This document shows, one piece after another, positions 16,973 to 26,171 of a DNA stretch of 56,113 nucleotides. The stretch is taken from assembly GCF_000787815.1 (NCBI RefSeq), contig NZ_BBPO01000012.1, positions 72,346 through 128,458 of the forward strand, written 5' to 3'. The notes beneath the pieces were generated by a model. That model saw nothing but the letters and a program-made list of their open reading frames with translations. It did not search any database and was not told the DNA's origin. Made by a program: the position numbers and the translations under genes. Position 1 is the stretch's first letter. Each line of letters opens with the position of its first letter. The DNA comes from Streptacidiphilus neutrinimicus (GTDB taxonomy: Bacteria > Actinomycetota > Actinomycetes > Streptomycetales > Streptomycetaceae).

Positions 16973-17929
16973 TCACAGGCCCACCACCGACTCCGCGCAG
17001 CCCTGGTCGAGTCGTTCGGCAAGGTCGAGCAGGTCCGGCAGCCGCAGTGTCCGGCCCCCGGAGCCGGGGAGCGGGACGTGCAGGGGCTCAGTCCAGCGGA
17101 TGGGGATCGCGGACAGTCCGTAGCTGGCGCCGGCCAGGCCGCCGGTGACCGCGGCGACGGTGTCCGTGTCGCCTCCGAGGTCCAAGGCCGCGCGGAGCGC
17201 CTGCTCGAAAGAGCCGGTCGTGCGCAGCGCCCAGACTGCGGAGCCGAGGCAGGGCCAGACTGCGCCGTTGAACTCGGTGGCCTGTTCGGGGTGCCAGTCG
17301 GGTGCGAGGACGACGGCGTAGCGATCGCGGTGATCTGGGTCGAGCTCGTCGAGGGTGTCGGGGATGGCCGCGAGCAGGTCGCCGCCGTCCAGGGCAACGC
17401 GGATGAGCTCGTGGTAGATCGCCGTGCCTTCCCAGGCTGCGGAGTCGCCGTGGGTGAGGGCGGCGATGCGTCGTGCCGCGTTCATCGTCGCCTGCCGGCC
17501 GGCGTGGGCGAAGTAGACGGCGGAGGTGGCAGCACGCATCAGCGAGCCGTTGCCCGCGGCGCGGTGGGTGGTCTGGAAGTGGATGGCCGCGGCCAGGTCC
17601 CACGGCAGGCCGTTGGTGAGCACGTCCTCGGTCTGCAGCCCGACGTCCTTGGGGCCGTCAGTCACCCAGCGCTGGAAGCGAGCGAAGAGATCCGGCAGGT
17701 CCAACCCGTCCCGCTCCAGAAGCGATTCGGCCACGTGGACGGCCATCTGCGTGTCGTCGGTGGCCTCGCCCGGATCCCAGCCCCCTCCTCCGCACATCTC
17801 CCCGTCTCCGTCCGGGGCCGGGAAGCGGGCGGAGAACGCGCCTTCCCGGCTGAACTCGAAGGGCGCACCGAGCGCGTCCCCCACGGCCGACCCGACTATC
17901 GCACCTGCGACCCGCTCGCCACGATCCAC
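16973..17929 (-). CDS. ADP-ribosylglycohydrolase (ARH/DraG family)
   Basis: 318-aa hydrolase that removes ADP-ribose from modified proteins, nucleic acids or metabolites with two metal ions. Metal ligands are in place: GSAVGDALGAPFEF near the N-terminus, T57-D58-D59-T60 (ATDDTQMA) and D254/D256 (LGGDTDTVAA). The fold covers the whole protein. Start GTG 17929. It heads the minus-strand group with DUF4291 and a HEAT protein and diverges from another repeat protein at 18009. The substrate is unknown. The second ARH on the island (20179-21483) differs in sequence and architecture. Confidence 0.92.
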   Translation of the reverse strand: MDRGERVAGAIVGSAVGDALGAPFEFSREGAFSARFPAPDGDGEMCGGGGWDPGEATDDTQMAVHVAESLLERDGLDLPDLFARFQRWVTDGPKDVGLQTEDVLTNGLPWDLAAAIHFQTTHRAAGNGSLMRAATSAVYFAHAGRQATMNAARRIAALTHGDSAAWEGTAIYHELIRVALDGGDLLAAIPDTLDELDPDHRDRYAVVLAPDWHPEQATEFNGAVWPCLGSAVWALRTTGSFEQALRAALDLGGDTDTVAAVTGGLAGASYGLSAIPIRWTEPLHVPLPGSGGRTLRLPDLLDLAERLDQGCAESVVGL

Positions 17930-18008
17930 CCGCGCAGACTACTGGCCGCCGAGCGTTGATCGCTGATCTCAGTGGACCGCCGCTTCGGCGGCGGGGAAGA
18001 TGGCGCGC

Positions 18009-20021
18009 ATGACGGGCGGGGACAGTGATCTGCGGGAGCTGCTGCAGCGTGCGGGGCTGGAAGTGGTCGGGCACGGGCGCGTGAACGATGCGCGGCCCGC
18101 GCCGGTGGCCTGGCGTCCGGTGATCGCCGGGAACGCGGTTCCCACCGTGGCTGTGCGGGACGACCGGCCGGATCTGGTGTCGGAACTGAACCGGCAGTGG
18201 CATCGCCTGGCCGTCGAACACGGCGTGATCGACGGCGACGGCGAGTTCCTGATCAGCATCGCCGAGCACAACTGCCGGTCCCACTGGTGCAATCACTGGA
18301 CAAGGGTGCGCCTGACCGAACAGTGGGACCTGGCCGGAATACTCGGCCCGCACCCGGGACGGCCAGAGTTCGTCACCATGTCGATGGACGGCGACAGCGT
18401 GCTGGGCGCAACCAGCGAGGAGTACGAGGTCTGGCTGATCGCCGTCGATCACTTCCACGCCTGGGTCGAGTCCTGGGCCCAGGCCCGCGCCCAGGAGACG
18501 CCGCAGGAGCACGAGTCCGGGTGGCATGCCGTCCTGCGGTGGAAGACCGCGCCGCAGCACCTGCGGTCGGCATGGCGCGAGGGCCTGGCCCGCAATGCCG
18601 CTGCACCCGCATCAGTACTGCTGCGGCTGCTGGACGTCGCCGAAGGCGAACGCCTCCCCGGCGCGAGCTGGCTGATCACCCGCGAACTGCCGAACGAAGT
18701 CGTAGAAGCGTGGATCGAGCACCTCGAACCGCGCATCCGCAAGCAGCTCGCCGAACGCTGGACGCTCACCGCCAAACAGCGCGAGCGGCTCCTGCAGGAA
18801 CCCGACCCGAAGCTGCGGTGGATCTTCGCCATGTGCGCTGTGGACGGACGGTCACCCCTGACCGAGGCCACGTTCGCGCAACTCGCCGCAGATCCCAGCG
18901 CGAAGGTCCGCGCCGAGGTAGCGCTCCACCGCGATCTGCCGGCCCGGTACCTGGTCACCCTGGCCACGGATCCGTATCCCGGCGTGCGCGGAGCCGCGTG
19001 CCGGCGAGCCTGGCCACACCTGGACGCGGGCACTCGCACCGCGCTGATCGAGGATCCGGACCGGGGCGTACGCGCCGAAGCGGTCCTGCTCGCCCACACG
19101 ACAACGCCGATGCCGACCGCGGTGTTCACAGCCCTGGCCGACGCCAAGGAGCGGCAGCGCGCCGCCCGCGAATGCCTACTCACTGACGACCTGGCCGAGA
19201 ACCTCGCCCGAAGCGCGGACAAGGACATTCGGCACGCCGTGGCCGCCAATCCGACGCTTGCACCGCACCTCGTCGCACAACTCGGCCAGGACCCCGACTC
19301 CGCCGTCCGGTGGACGGTGTCCGTGCGCGCAGACCTCACTGAGGAAGAACGCGCCCGCGTCACGGTCGAGATCGACCCCAAGGCGCGCTGCAATCCGCTC
19401 CCCTGGGTGCTGGCCATGCAGGACGACCCAGAGGCCATGCGACGCTGCGCCGCGTCCACCCACCTGCTCGTCCGCCGCAGCGCCGCCTGCGCGAGGAATC
19501 TGCCGCCGGACGTCGTCGAATGCCTGGCCACGGACGAGGACTGGCTCGTGCGGCTGTTCCTCGCCGAGAACTGCGCTCAGGCACCTGCCGAGGTCCTGCT
19601 GGAGATGTGCCGGACCTGGGACGGCTACTCGGCCGCCCGATTCCCCGAGCATCCCAATTTCCCCCGCCGCGCGGCCCTGGAGTACGCCCACGACCCCGAT
19701 CCCCGGATGCGTCGGCTCGCTCTCGAAGACCCAGCGGCTACGGCCGAGTTGGTCGAGATTTTCAGCCGCGACCCTGATCGCGGTGTGCGCTGGCGCGCCG
19801 TGCGCGACCCCCGCCTCACACCCGCGTCGGTGATCCGCCTCCTCGATGACCCCGACTGGGTGATCAGAGAAGCGGCGGCACGTGACCCACGCCTGACCAC
19901 GCGCGCGCTGACCAGTCTGCTCCACGACTCCAGCACCGCCGCATCCGCGGCCGCCAACCCCGCGATCCCGGCAGACGTGATGCACCACCTCCTGGACCGG
20001 CAGCCCATCATCACTACCTGA
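18009..20021 (+). CDS. Large HEAT-like (variant leucine-rich) repeat protein
   Basis: 670 aa from ATG 18009 (spacing to GGGGAAG favours it over ATG 18000). An N-terminal globular part of about 250 residues contains FLISIAEHNCRSHWCNHW, a His/Cys cluster that could bind metal. After it come many short repeats of the type LAADPSAKVRAEVALHRDLP, AVAANPTLAPHLVAQLGQD and LLDDPDWVIREAAARDPRL, typical of the variant leucine-rich/HEAT repeats of actinobacteria. It is divergent from the ARH gene (79-base gap to the 17929 start) and upstream of the ARH-CPCC fusion. Function unknown; probably a binding scaffold. Confidence 0.82.
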   Translation: MTGGDSDLRELLQRAGLEVVGHGRVNDARPAPVAWRPVIAGNAVPTVAVRDDRPDLVSELNRQWHRLAVEHGVIDGDGEFLISIAEHNCRSHWCNHWTRVRLTEQWDLAGILGPHPGRPEFVTMSMDGDSVLGATSEEYEVWLIAVDHFHAWVESWAQARAQETPQEHESGWHAVLRWKTAPQHLRSAWREGLARNAAAPASVLLRLLDVAEGERLPGASWLITRELPNEVVEAWIEHLEPRIRKQLAERWTLTAKQRERLLQEPDPKLRWIFAMCAVDGRSPLTEATFAQLAADPSAKVRAEVALHRDLPARYLVTLATDPYPGVRGAACRRAWPHLDAGTRTALIEDPDRGVRAEAVLLAHTTTPMPTAVFTALADAKERQRAARECLLTDDLAENLARSADKDIRHAVAANPTLAPHLVAQLGQDPDSAVRWTVSVRADLTEEERARVTVEIDPKARCNPLPWVLAMQDDPEAMRRCAASTHLLVRRSAACARNLPPDVVECLATDEDWLVRLFLAENCAQAPAEVLLEMCRTWDGYSAARFPEHPNFPRRAALEYAHDPDPRMRRLALEDPAATAELVEIFSRDPDRGVRWRAVRDPRLTPASVIRLLDDPDWVIREAAARDPRLTTRALTSLLHDSSTAASAAANPAIPADVMHHLLDRQPIITT

Positions 20022-20178
20022 TCGGCCCAGGTTCAGGTCGATCTGCAGCAGCGGGATACATGCCTCAACCCACTCGCCCGTCACCACCGGTCCCCGAGCG
20101 CGGACCAGACCGGCCGTCGCAGTTCATCCCCCTCAAACCAGTGGCCAGCCCACGTCGGGATTGGCAGGATGCGCGGCG

Positions 20179-21483
20179 ATGGCCATCCACTCGTTCTCCT
20201 TCGACAGCCTTCCGACCGATCCCACCGCAATCGCACGCGACGCTTTGAACGGCCTGGCCGTGGGCGACGCCTTCGGCGCCCAGTTCTTCGTCCCCGACAA
20301 CCTCCCCGCCCTGCGCGACCAGCAACTGCCCGAGGCGCCCTGGCCGTGGACCGACGACACCGAGATGGCCTGCTCCATCCACCAACTCGTCATGCTCCGA
20401 GGCAAGGTGGACCAGGACGAACTCGCGCGCTCCTTCGCCGAGCGCCACGACTTCGACCGCGGCTACGGCCCCGCGATGAACCGCCTGCTGCGCCTGGTCC
20501 GCAAGGGCGACGCCTGGCGCGAACTCGCAGCCGGACTGTTCGACGGCCAGGGCTCCTGGGGCAACGGCGCCGCGATGCGCGTCGCCCCTCTCGGCGCCCG
20601 CTACCCCGGCGACCCGGAACAGGCCGCCCGGCAGGCCGCCCTGTCCGCCGAGGTGACCCACACCCACCCCGAGGCCATCGCCGGGGCCGTCGCGGTCGCC
20701 GTTGCAGCCAGCCGCGCCGCGCACGGCCGCACCCAACCCGTCACCGGCGTGGACCTGCTCACGACCGTACTGGACCTCACCCCGCCAGGCCGCGTCCGCG
20801 ACGGAATCGCCGAAGCCCACCCACTCCTGGACCAGCCCTACGTCGAACTCGCCGCCCACCGGCTCGGAAACGGCCGACAGGTCAGCGCCGTCGACACCGT
20901 CCCCTTCACCCTCTGGTGCGCCGCACGGCACCTGACCGACTACGAGGCTGCCCTCTGGGCCACCGCCTCGGCCGGCGGGGACGTCGACACCACCTGCGCG
21001 ATCGTCGGCGGCATCGTCGCCTCCCGCGTCGGCACCGAAGGCATCCCCACGGTCTGGCGCGACCGTGCCGAGACCCTGCCCGCCTGGCTGCACGGACACG
21101 ACTCCTGGGAGACCGTCCACGCCACCACGATTGCCGACCGCCATCCCTGCCCCTGCTGCGGCCACCTCGTCCACGACGAGCCCTGCGGCTCGTACGAGAT
21201 CTGCCCGGTCTGCTTCTGGGAGGACGACCTGCTGCAACTACGCCGGCCGACCACGACCGGCGCCAACCGCGTCTCCCTGATCGAAGCACAGCGCAACGTG
21301 CAGCACTTCGGAGCCTGCGACCAGCGCGGCCTCCGCTTCACCCGCCGTCCCCTCCCCGACGAACCGCTCGACCCGCTCTGGCGTCCGATCGACCCGCAGC
21401 AAGACTCATTCAAGGACGCCGACGATCCAGCGCCCTGGCCCGACTACCAGCCTGATCTCTACTGGCGGCGACAATCCGAATGA
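20179..21483 (+). CDS. ADP-ribosylglycohydrolase fused to a CPCC cysteine-rich domain
   Basis: 434 aa. Residues 1-310 form an ARH domain with GLAVGDAFGAQFF, T58-D59-D60-T61 (WTDDTEMA) and D268/D270 (AGGDVDTTCAIVGG), so the two-metal site looks complete. Residues 322-400 form a separate Cys-rich CPCC domain: HPCPCCGHLVHDEPCGSYE, ICPVCFWEDD and GANRVSLIEAQRN, with C324/C326/C327 and C342/C345 as likely zinc ligands. CPCC domains normally occur as small stand-alone proteins, often near polymorphic toxin loci. ATG 20179 follows GGATGCGCGGCG; an earlier TTG at 20161 is unlikely. The frame is continuous, so this is a true fusion within the limits of the given sequence. Confidence 0.88.
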   Translation: MAIHSFSFDSLPTDPTAIARDALNGLAVGDAFGAQFFVPDNLPALRDQQLPEAPWPWTDDTEMACSIHQLVMLRGKVDQDELARSFAERHDFDRGYGPAMNRLLRLVRKGDAWRELAAGLFDGQGSWGNGAAMRVAPLGARYPGDPEQAARQAALSAEVTHTHPEAIAGAVAVAVAASRAAHGRTQPVTGVDLLTTVLDLTPPGRVRDGIAEAHPLLDQPYVELAAHRLGNGRQVSAVDTVPFTLWCAARHLTDYEAALWATASAGGDVDTTCAIVGGIVASRVGTEGIPTVWRDRAETLPAWLHGHDSWETVHATTIADRHPCPCCGHLVHDEPCGSYEICPVCFWEDDLLQLRRPTTTGANRVSLIEAQRNVQHFGACDQRGLRFTRRPLPDEPLDPLWRPIDPQQDSFKDADDPAPWPDYQPDLYWRRQSE

Positions 21484-21510
21484 TCGGCAAGCAGGTCCGG
21501 CCTGGTCAGG

Positions 21511-22146
21511 TCAGTACCAGAGCGTCATTCCGGCAGCGCCGAGACCGTGCCGGGCGGCGTGACGCAGCACCCGCAGGGGGCCGTCGACCAGGTCGTCGAG
21601 GTCCTGGTCGCTTCCGTCAGTCATCCGGGCAAGCCAGTCCCGGATGCGCTCCTCGACGGCGCTGCGGCGTCCCGGTGCGAGGTCGAGGGCGGCCTCCACT
21701 GCAGGAAGGGCTGCACGGACGCCGTCCGCATCGAGCAGGAAGTCGCCGTACCAGCCCGGGAGCTGGAACACCGCTGCGGGGCCGAGGGCGTAGTGGAGTG
21801 CAGCAACGGGGTCGCCCTTGCGCGTCGAGACGCAGAACAGGTCGACGCCCTCGCCCTGAGGAACGAGCTGGAGGAGTTCTTCCTTGACCGCCTCATGCCG
21901 CTCGTCCGCGGAGCCCAGTGTGGCGAGGGCGTCCTGCAGCCGCAACGCCAGCTCCGTGGGCACAAGTCCGTGCGGCCCGGGATCGAAGAACGACGCCGGG
22001 TCGCTCCCCTCGCTCCACCACTCCAGGTCGCCGTTGCGCTCAGGATCACGGAGCCCGTAGGAATCAGCGCCGGGAAGTTCCGCCTGGAGGCGGGCAATGT
22101 CGCCGTCCGGCACGACTCCAACCACCCAGAATCCGGTGACGCTCAC
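21511..22146 (-). CDS. Hypothetical protein, immunity-like
   Basis: 211-aa acidic cytoplasmic protein from GTG 22146. It is rich in Trp and Asp (SVTGFWVVGVVPDGDIARLQ, ERNGDLEWWSEGSDPASFFD, LPGWYGDFLLDADG) with no membrane segment or known catalytic motif. Size, acidity and placement in a run of unrelated single genes are what one sees for immunity proteins of polymorphic toxins. The family is not recognised. Confidence 0.65.
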   Translation of the reverse strand: MSVTGFWVVGVVPDGDIARLQAELPGADSYGLRDPERNGDLEWWSEGSDPASFFDPGPHGLVPTELALRLQDALATLGSADERHEAVKEELLQLVPQGEGVDLFCVSTRKGDPVAALHYALGPAAVFQLPGWYGDFLLDADGVRAALPAVEAALDLAPGRRSAVEERIRDWLARMTDGSDQDLDDLVDGPLRVLRHAARHGLGAAGMTLWY

Positions 22147-22179
22147 GGCCTTCTCCCCTTTACTCTCCGCCGCACGCGA

Positions 22180-22854
22180 TCACGCACCGTCCTGGCCGTG
22201 GCTCGCGCCGAACTGGATGGTCGTGTGGCTGCGCAAACGCATGGCGGCGACGCGCTGTTCGAGCTCCGCTCGGACCCGGACGGGGTCGGGGCCGTCCGGG
22301 TCGGTCACGCGGAAGCCGTGCAGCGGAACAGCGTCAGCGTCCACGTCATCCGGGAGAAGACAGCCCTCCAGCACGAATCCGGCGAACGCCCGCAGCGCTT
22401 CCTCGCCCAGTTCGAGGGGATGGAACGCGAGCGGGTACGGAGGCTGGTCCTCACCCCACCACGGATAAGACTCGACCGGATGTTCACCCGCCCAGAACGA
22501 CGCCTCGAACTCGTACGGGGCACCGATGTTCTCGACGATCCCGCTGTCCGGGGACAGGCTGAGCGAGCGCACCAGCACGCCGCCCTCCCAGACCGCGAAC
22601 GTAAGGGCGTCCGAGACGCTGTGCATCACGTGGAAGAACACGCGATCCCCGCCCCCGGCCGCGAGCAGGTGCGGAGGCATCAGGCTCGGCCTGTGCTCCA
22701 TGAGCCGCCGGTCGCAGACGATCGCCACGCCGTCGAAGCTCGCTGCGTAACAGGTTCCGTCCGACGGATAGGTACCGTCCCAGAGCGACTCGCCGGGCGC
22801 TGGTTCCACGTCGGACCCCGGATAGGCTCGCGCGATCAACGCGGCAGCGGCCAC
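22180..22854 (-). CDS. DUF6928 family protein, 5' end uncertain
   Basis: The family core is clear: VFFHVMHSVSDALTFAVWEG, RSLSLSPDSGIVENIG, YEFEASFWAGEHPVESYP and YPLAFHPLELGEEAL. GTG 22854 is the nearest plausible start and gives 224 aa. Similarity seems to begin some 20 residues earlier (RAADRLRGARESDE), where no start codon exists. The frame stays open to 23046, overlapping the divergent gene by 8 bases. The true N-terminus may be damaged. Role unknown; the family is common in actinobacteria, and this locus resembles an immunity array. Confidence 0.65.
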   Translation of the reverse strand: MAAAALIARAYPGSDVEPAPGESLWDGTYPSDGTCYAASFDGVAIVCDRRLMEHRPSLMPPHLLAAGGGDRVFFHVMHSVSDALTFAVWEGGVLVRSLSLSPDSGIVENIGAPYEFEASFWAGEHPVESYPWWGEDQPPYPLAFHPLELGEEALRAFAGFVLEGCLLPDDVDADAVPLHGFRVTDPDGPDPVRVRAELEQRVAAMRLRSHTTIQFGASHGQDGA

Positions 22855-23038
22855 CTCGTCCGATTCACGCGCCCCGCGAAGGCGGTCAGCGGCACGCCCC
22901 CTGGAGGCTATCCGGACGGACCGACAGCCCCGCGATAGGGCAGCCGAGCGGGCCTGGCTATGACCGTGGCCGCACCGCGCGCTGTCTCGGCGCTGGAATT
23001 CGCGTGCGTCGGAGAACGCCGCGGCCCATACTCGCCCG

Positions 23039-23554
23039 GTGGCCACGACACCGCGCCTCTCAGCGCAGCATCGGTTCCGCGATCCGCGGCAAACCTCCTA
23101 CGACTTCCTGGCTGACATCAGCGTGGTTTGTCCCCAATGCCAGCGGGACGCAAAGGTGCTCCCCGTCGTCGGCGCCCCTGAGCCAGGGCATCGCCCGTTC
23201 TTCGCGCCCCGGCGGTTGATCTGCTGTCACTGCGGTCTCGCGAAGACACACACGAGCCGCCGACTGGTCTTCCCTCACGGCACCGGGCACGCCATGACTG
23301 ACCCATACTTCGGGCTGCCGCTGCTGCTCCAGACCGAGACCCGGCACGGCTGGCTCTGGGCCTACAACCCCGCGCACCTCACCCTCATCCACGACTACGT
23401 CGCGGCTTCCTTGCGCGAACGGGCCCCCTGGTACGACACCCGCAAGAAGATGACCCTCCTCGCCCGCCTGCCCACCTGGATCAAGCACGCGAAGAACCGC
23501 ACGGAGATCCTGCACGCCATCGACCGGATCCGCGGTCAGCTCGTCGCGCCCTGA
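23039..23554 (+). CDS. Conserved zinc-ribbon protein
   Basis: 171 aa from GTG 23039. An N-terminal zinc ribbon is formed by VVCPQCQRDAKV and LICCHCGLAKTH. Then follows a conserved stretch DPYFGLPLLLQTETRHGWLW and YNPAHLTLIHDYVAASLRER, which recurs in a widespread bacterial family of unknown role. A basic C-terminus (PTWIKHAKNRTEILHAIDRI) could bind nucleic acid. It is divergent from the DUF6928 gene. Confidence 0.7.
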   Translation: MATTPRLSAQHRFRDPRQTSYDFLADISVVCPQCQRDAKVLPVVGAPEPGHRPFFAPRRLICCHCGLAKTHTSRRLVFPHGTGHAMTDPYFGLPLLLQTETRHGWLWAYNPAHLTLIHDYVAASLRERAPWYDTRKKMTLLARLPTWIKHAKNRTEILHAIDRIRGQLVAP

Positions 23555-23664
23555 GGCGGTGACGCTCGTTGAATGTGCCGCCGGGACCGGAGACGTGAAC
23601 TCCCTCCAGTAGATTCTCCCGGACGCGCGGGGGTGAGCCTCCTGCGGACACAGAAAGGAATGCC

Positions 23665-24159
23665 GTGGGCGAACGCCTGGATGCCGAGTGGCTCCGCGTC
23701 TGGTGTGAGCAGACGCACTCGGCGCTCGCACAACTGACCCAGTCGTTCCTGGCGCGGCACGGATTCGAGCCCGGCAGCAACGTGGTCGAGCTCGCAACAG
23801 AGGAGAGCCACCGAGCAACCGACGCACTCGTGGAACTGACACCGATCCCCTCGGACCTGACCACGATGTACTGGGTAATCGACGAGGTCTCCCTGTCCGA
23901 CGTTGAGAACGGCTATTTCGTCCATCCGGCCTCGCTCGTCGCGGACCACTTCCGCGAGTACGGGCCCATCGAAGTCGACGGGGAAGAACCGGCGCTTGTC
24001 TTTGCCAGCGACGGCGGCGGCCACCTGTTCGCGTTGGCCGGCTCGGGACGAATCTGGAGGTCGACCACCGCCTCGTGGTTCGGCCACTTCGACCTCGCCG
24101 CAGCCAGCCTTCAAGAGTTCTTCGAAGGACTCTCCCGACAGATCGCCAGCCAGCTGTGA
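23665..24159 (+). CDS. SUKH/SMI1-like immunity protein
   Basis: 164 aa from GTG 23665, preceded by AAAGGA. The segment VSLSDVENGYFVHPASLV and the later GGHLFALAGSGRIWRS follow the pattern of SMI1/KNR4 (SUKH) proteins, which commonly neutralise toxins by direct binding. The N-terminal helices (LRVWCEQTHSALAQLTQSFL) are more variable. No toxin gene is adjacent. Confidence 0.65.
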   Translation: MGERLDAEWLRVWCEQTHSALAQLTQSFLARHGFEPGSNVVELATEESHRATDALVELTPIPSDLTTMYWVIDEVSLSDVENGYFVHPASLVADHFREYGPIEVDGEEPALVFASDGGGHLFALAGSGRIWRSTTASWFGHFDLAAASLQEFFEGLSRQIASQL

Positions 24160-24208
24160 CCGCTGGCCCACTCGACTCGCCTCAGGGGCGGCACATCGGC
24201 TCGCACCG

Positions 24209-24694
24209 TCATGCCCCGACGAACGGCATCACATCAGCCCATTCCCAGAAGGCATGGCCGGCATCGACTGCGGCCTCCATGACGGCGAACAGGCGCGCGG
24301 GCTCGGTGTTCGGCGGCACGTCTACGGCGACGAAGCGATCACCGTTCCACTCGCTCAACAGTCCGGCCGCGTTCACCTCGGCCCTGATTGCCTCGGCCGC
24401 TTGCCGGAGGTGGGCGGGCGGCAGTCCGGGAACGAACAAGAGGCGCAGCGTGCGGTGCCAGGCGGCCTTGACGATCTCACTTACGTAGTCGTGCTCGTTG
24501 AGCAGCACCGTGTCGCCCAGGGCGAGTCCGTAGACGGAGAACGGGATGCAGGCGACCTCGTAGCTCCCGTCGTTGACCGCCTTGAGCCAGAGTTGCTCGA
24601 CCTGTCCGTCCAACCCGAACGGGGCCAGGTCGGCACGAGCGATGTAGTTGGTCGCGGTGCGTCCAACCGGGTCCTCGTGGACGATGAACTGCAC
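24209..24694 (-). CDS. DUF4265 family protein
   Basis: 161 aa from GTG 24694, seven bases after GGGGGAG. The pattern WLKAVNDGSYEVACIPFSVY followed by GLALGDTVLL is the DUF4265 core; the C-terminal part (AVDVPPNTEPARLFAVMEAA) is also typical. DUF4265 members occur in toxin-immunity regions, but no activity is known. The frame continues upstream to 24835 without family-like sequence. Confidence 0.75.
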   Translation of the reverse strand: MQFIVHEDPVGRTATNYIARADLAPFGLDGQVEQLWLKAVNDGSYEVACIPFSVYGLALGDTVLLNEHDYVSEIVKAAWHRTLRLLFVPGLPPAHLRQAAEAIRAEVNAAGLLSEWNGDRFVAVDVPPNTEPARLFAVMEAAVDAGHAFWEWADVMPFVGA

Positions 24695-24938
24695 GACGAT
24701 GCTCCCCCATGACCGACTCCGACAGCCTGCCATGATGCCGCAGCCGATCACGACTGCGTCTGGCGGGTGGCAGGCCGGAGGTGACCATGCGCCGGGGCTT
24801 CTGGCTGACTTCCCAACCCGACCGTCGGCGGCCAAGCCCCATCGGGACTCGGCGGGCGGGCGGCCATAGAGGCAGGCGGGGGCGGCACCCGTGCCCGCCG
24901 CCTATTCAGGGATAGCACCGCGATTGATCTTGCTCCGC

Positions 24939-26072
24939 CTACGCGTTCTCGTTCGTGCCGTTCGTCGGCGGCCATGGACCGTCCAGCAGCGACCTGGCCT
25001 CCGTGATGATTCGCTCCGTGAAAGTCTCGCGCGGCATCCCCCAGGCGTCGGTCCAGCCCTCGTACTCGCTGGTCCAGCCGATGAGGGGCTGCAGAGCGTC
25101 CGGCCTGCCGAGCAGATCCCAGCCCTCGTGCCAGATGAGCAGACCTCCGCGGTACGCGTTCAAGCTGCCACCGACGATCAGCCGAAGCCACCAGCGCACC
25201 AGGGCCCACCGGGCCTCCGCTTGCTGACCAGGGATCACCAGGTCGAGTTCGGCGACAACCCGGGCGAACAGCTCGAACGCCTGGGCCCTGTCGCGGCGGG
25301 TCAAGTCGGCAAGGGCACGTAGTCCTGGTGAATCGACGCCAAGCACGACGGCGGTCAGAGCCGCCTGGACGAGCTGGTCGGCCCCGACGTCTCGTCGCAG
25401 GTGCTGCTCGATGGCCAGCATGCGCAGATGCTCGACGGCTTCCTCAGCGTCGGTGGCGTAAGGGTCCACCGGTGTGCCGGCGAGATCTTCGGCCGTGACG
25501 TCAGAGGAGTTCAGGAAGTGCGACCAGAACGGCACATGGAGCCGGGCACAAGGCGAATCGTGCGCCGGTCCGCCGAACTCGTGGTGCAGGTAGTCGGTCA
25601 GGTCGTTTCCGTAGCAGATGATGTCGCTCTGGTAGACGGACAGCACCGGGAGGCCCGTAACGCCGGCGATTCCCGGCAGGTATCGGTGCGAGAACACCGG
25701 CACGAGCTGCGGCGCTTCGCGCAGCCTGGCGTCAGCGACAGCGAGCGCCTCCTGCCGGTCCTGCGGGCGCACGCCCCACCCCCTGTACCAGAAGCCGTGG
25801 CCGACGTCGAAGAGGACTCCCTCGCGGGGCCAGTCGAGGCGACCCTGAAGGTCCTTCGGGTCCCCGTTGCGCCAGTCCGGCCAGCCCCTCCCCACAGGAA
25901 GACCAGCCTGGAGAAAGACCCGGTGATCATCGGCAAAGCGGAAACCGAATCGTTCCTCGACGGCGGTGATCTCCGAGTCGCTCAGGCCGAGGTCGATGCG
26001 CGTCGGCAGGCGGGACAGGAGGACTCCTGCCCGCTCGTAGGACATCGAGGCGGTCGATCGTGGGTCAGCCAT
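24939..26072 (-). CDS. SMI1/KNR4 (SUKH) family protein
   Basis: 377 aa from ATG 26072. The SUKH motif is well preserved near the N-terminus: IDLGLSDSEITAVEERFGFR, FADDHRVFLQAGLPVG, WPDWRNGD. The long C-terminal part is helical with several Trp (RWALVRWWLRLIVGG, LIGWTSEYEGWTDAWGM). SUKH proteins typically act as immunity factors. It is divergent from the DUF1963 gene (99-base gap). Confidence 0.78.
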   Translation of the reverse strand: MADPRSTASMSYERAGVLLSRLPTRIDLGLSDSEITAVEERFGFRFADDHRVFLQAGLPVGRGWPDWRNGDPKDLQGRLDWPREGVLFDVGHGFWYRGWGVRPQDRQEALAVADARLREAPQLVPVFSHRYLPGIAGVTGLPVLSVYQSDIICYGNDLTDYLHHEFGGPAHDSPCARLHVPFWSHFLNSSDVTAEDLAGTPVDPYATDAEEAVEHLRMLAIEQHLRRDVGADQLVQAALTAVVLGVDSPGLRALADLTRRDRAQAFELFARVVAELDLVIPGQQAEARWALVRWWLRLIVGGSLNAYRGGLLIWHEGWDLLGRPDALQPLIGWTSEYEGWTDAWGMPRETFTERIITEARSLLDGPWPPTNGTNENA

Positions 26073-26171
26073 GAGCGATGAGCATAGATGCCCGCCAGCT
26101 CCGCAGAACGATCAATATCGCGGCGCTCCCGAGGTCGGTGGCTGTCGGTGCTGTCCGGCATCATCAGCGCC

